Source: Deltaproteobacteria bacterium UBA796 (GTDB taxonomy: Bacteria > Myxococcota_A > UBA796). Taken from it: a stretch of DNA of 5,115 nt. A program made the translations under genes and the position numbers. Within the stretch, counting starts at the first letter, position 1; every line of letters starts with the position of its first letter. This document shows, in pieces, positions 5,080 through 5,115 of this stretch. The notes beneath the pieces were generated by a model. The model was not told the DNA's origin, did not search any database, and saw nothing but the letters and a program-made list of their open reading frames with translations. Location of the stretch: assembly GCA_002296975.1 (NCBI GenBank), contig DBIS01000123.1, positions 1 through 5,115 of the forward strand, read 5' to 3'.

Positions 5080-5109
5080 TTGGCTGCACAGTTTAGGGTC
5101 CTGACCCCG
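5054..5109. repeat. Right end: two inverted-orientation repeats 42 bp apart
   Basis: CGGACCTGACCCCC (5054-5067) is the exact reverse complement of the left-end 14-mers. A shortened copy, CCTGACCCC, lies at 5100-5109 within GGGTCCTGACCC (5096-5107), which is itself a small palindrome. The segment between them at 5068-5090 can fold as TGTGTGGCC / GGCTGCACA (nine pairs with two G-T, loop TGATT). Its TGATTGG core is in the same + orientation as at the left end, although the flanking repeats are inverted. Confidence 0.8.
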
Positions 5110-5115
5110 CCGTGA

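Larger units (their letters stand above)
3604..5109 (+). mobile_element. REP-associated tyrosine transposase (RAYT) element with two genes
   Basis: The element is a Y1/HUH transposase gene and a small downstream gene, bounded by oppositely oriented copies of one repeat. GGGGGTCAGGTCCG occurs at 3604-3617 and 3646-3659, and its exact reverse complement CGGACCTGACCCCC is at 5054-5067. A degenerate outer copy, CCTGACCCC, is at 5101-5109 (5109 is the mismatched end base). At both ends the inner and outer copies are offset by exactly 42 bp. RAYT proteins are known to be linked to such palindromic repeats and to cut them as single strands. The exact boundaries are inferred from the repeats. No target-site duplication is seen, as expected for this class. 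The element starts 13 bases after the stop of the repeat-protein gene. Confidence 0.75.

Overview
The window looks like chromosomal DNA of a Gram-negative, fairly GC-rich bacterium, most likely from the Myxococcota or a related former deltaproteobacterial lineage. Three things point there. The lpxD gene implies an outer membrane with lipid A. A secreted, Asp- and Cys-rich repeat protein ends in a Gly-Cys / short hydrophobic helix / Arg-cluster tail resembling the MYXO-CTERM sorting signal. The window also holds a REP-associated (Y1/HUH) transposase element flanked by GGGGTCAGGTCC-type repeats. The lineage is an inference; no rRNA or other marker is present.

Layout, all genes on the + strand. 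Positions 1-90 may be the tail of an upstream gene (weak). Positions 125-1423 encode asparaginyl-tRNA synthetase (asnS), which overlaps by 4 bases (ATGA) with lpxD (1420-2322), an acyltransferase of lipid A synthesis. These two housekeeping genes look translationally coupled. A 209-base gap (2323-2531) holds two inverted repeats and a good ribosome binding site. It is followed by a 352-residue exported protein (2532-3590) built of six ~40-residue six-cysteine repeats, with acidic linkers and a probable C-terminal surface-sorting signal.

Starting 13 bases after that gene's stop is a compact mobile element, about 3604-5109. Its ends each carry two GGGGTCAGG-type repeats exactly 42 bp apart, with a small TGATTGG-containing hairpin between them. 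Inside are a RAYT-type transposase with a DnaA-like C-terminal helix-turn-helix (3802-4743) and, 15 bases later behind a strong ribosome binding site, a small predicted helix-turn-helix protein (4759-5079). The last codons of the small gene run into the right terminal repeat.

The most interesting parts are the two-gene RAYT element with its double-repeat ends, and the six-repeat cysteine-rich surface protein with alternating repeat subtypes. Neither is claimed as proven new. Both are recognisable relatives of known families arranged in a way that merits a database comparison.
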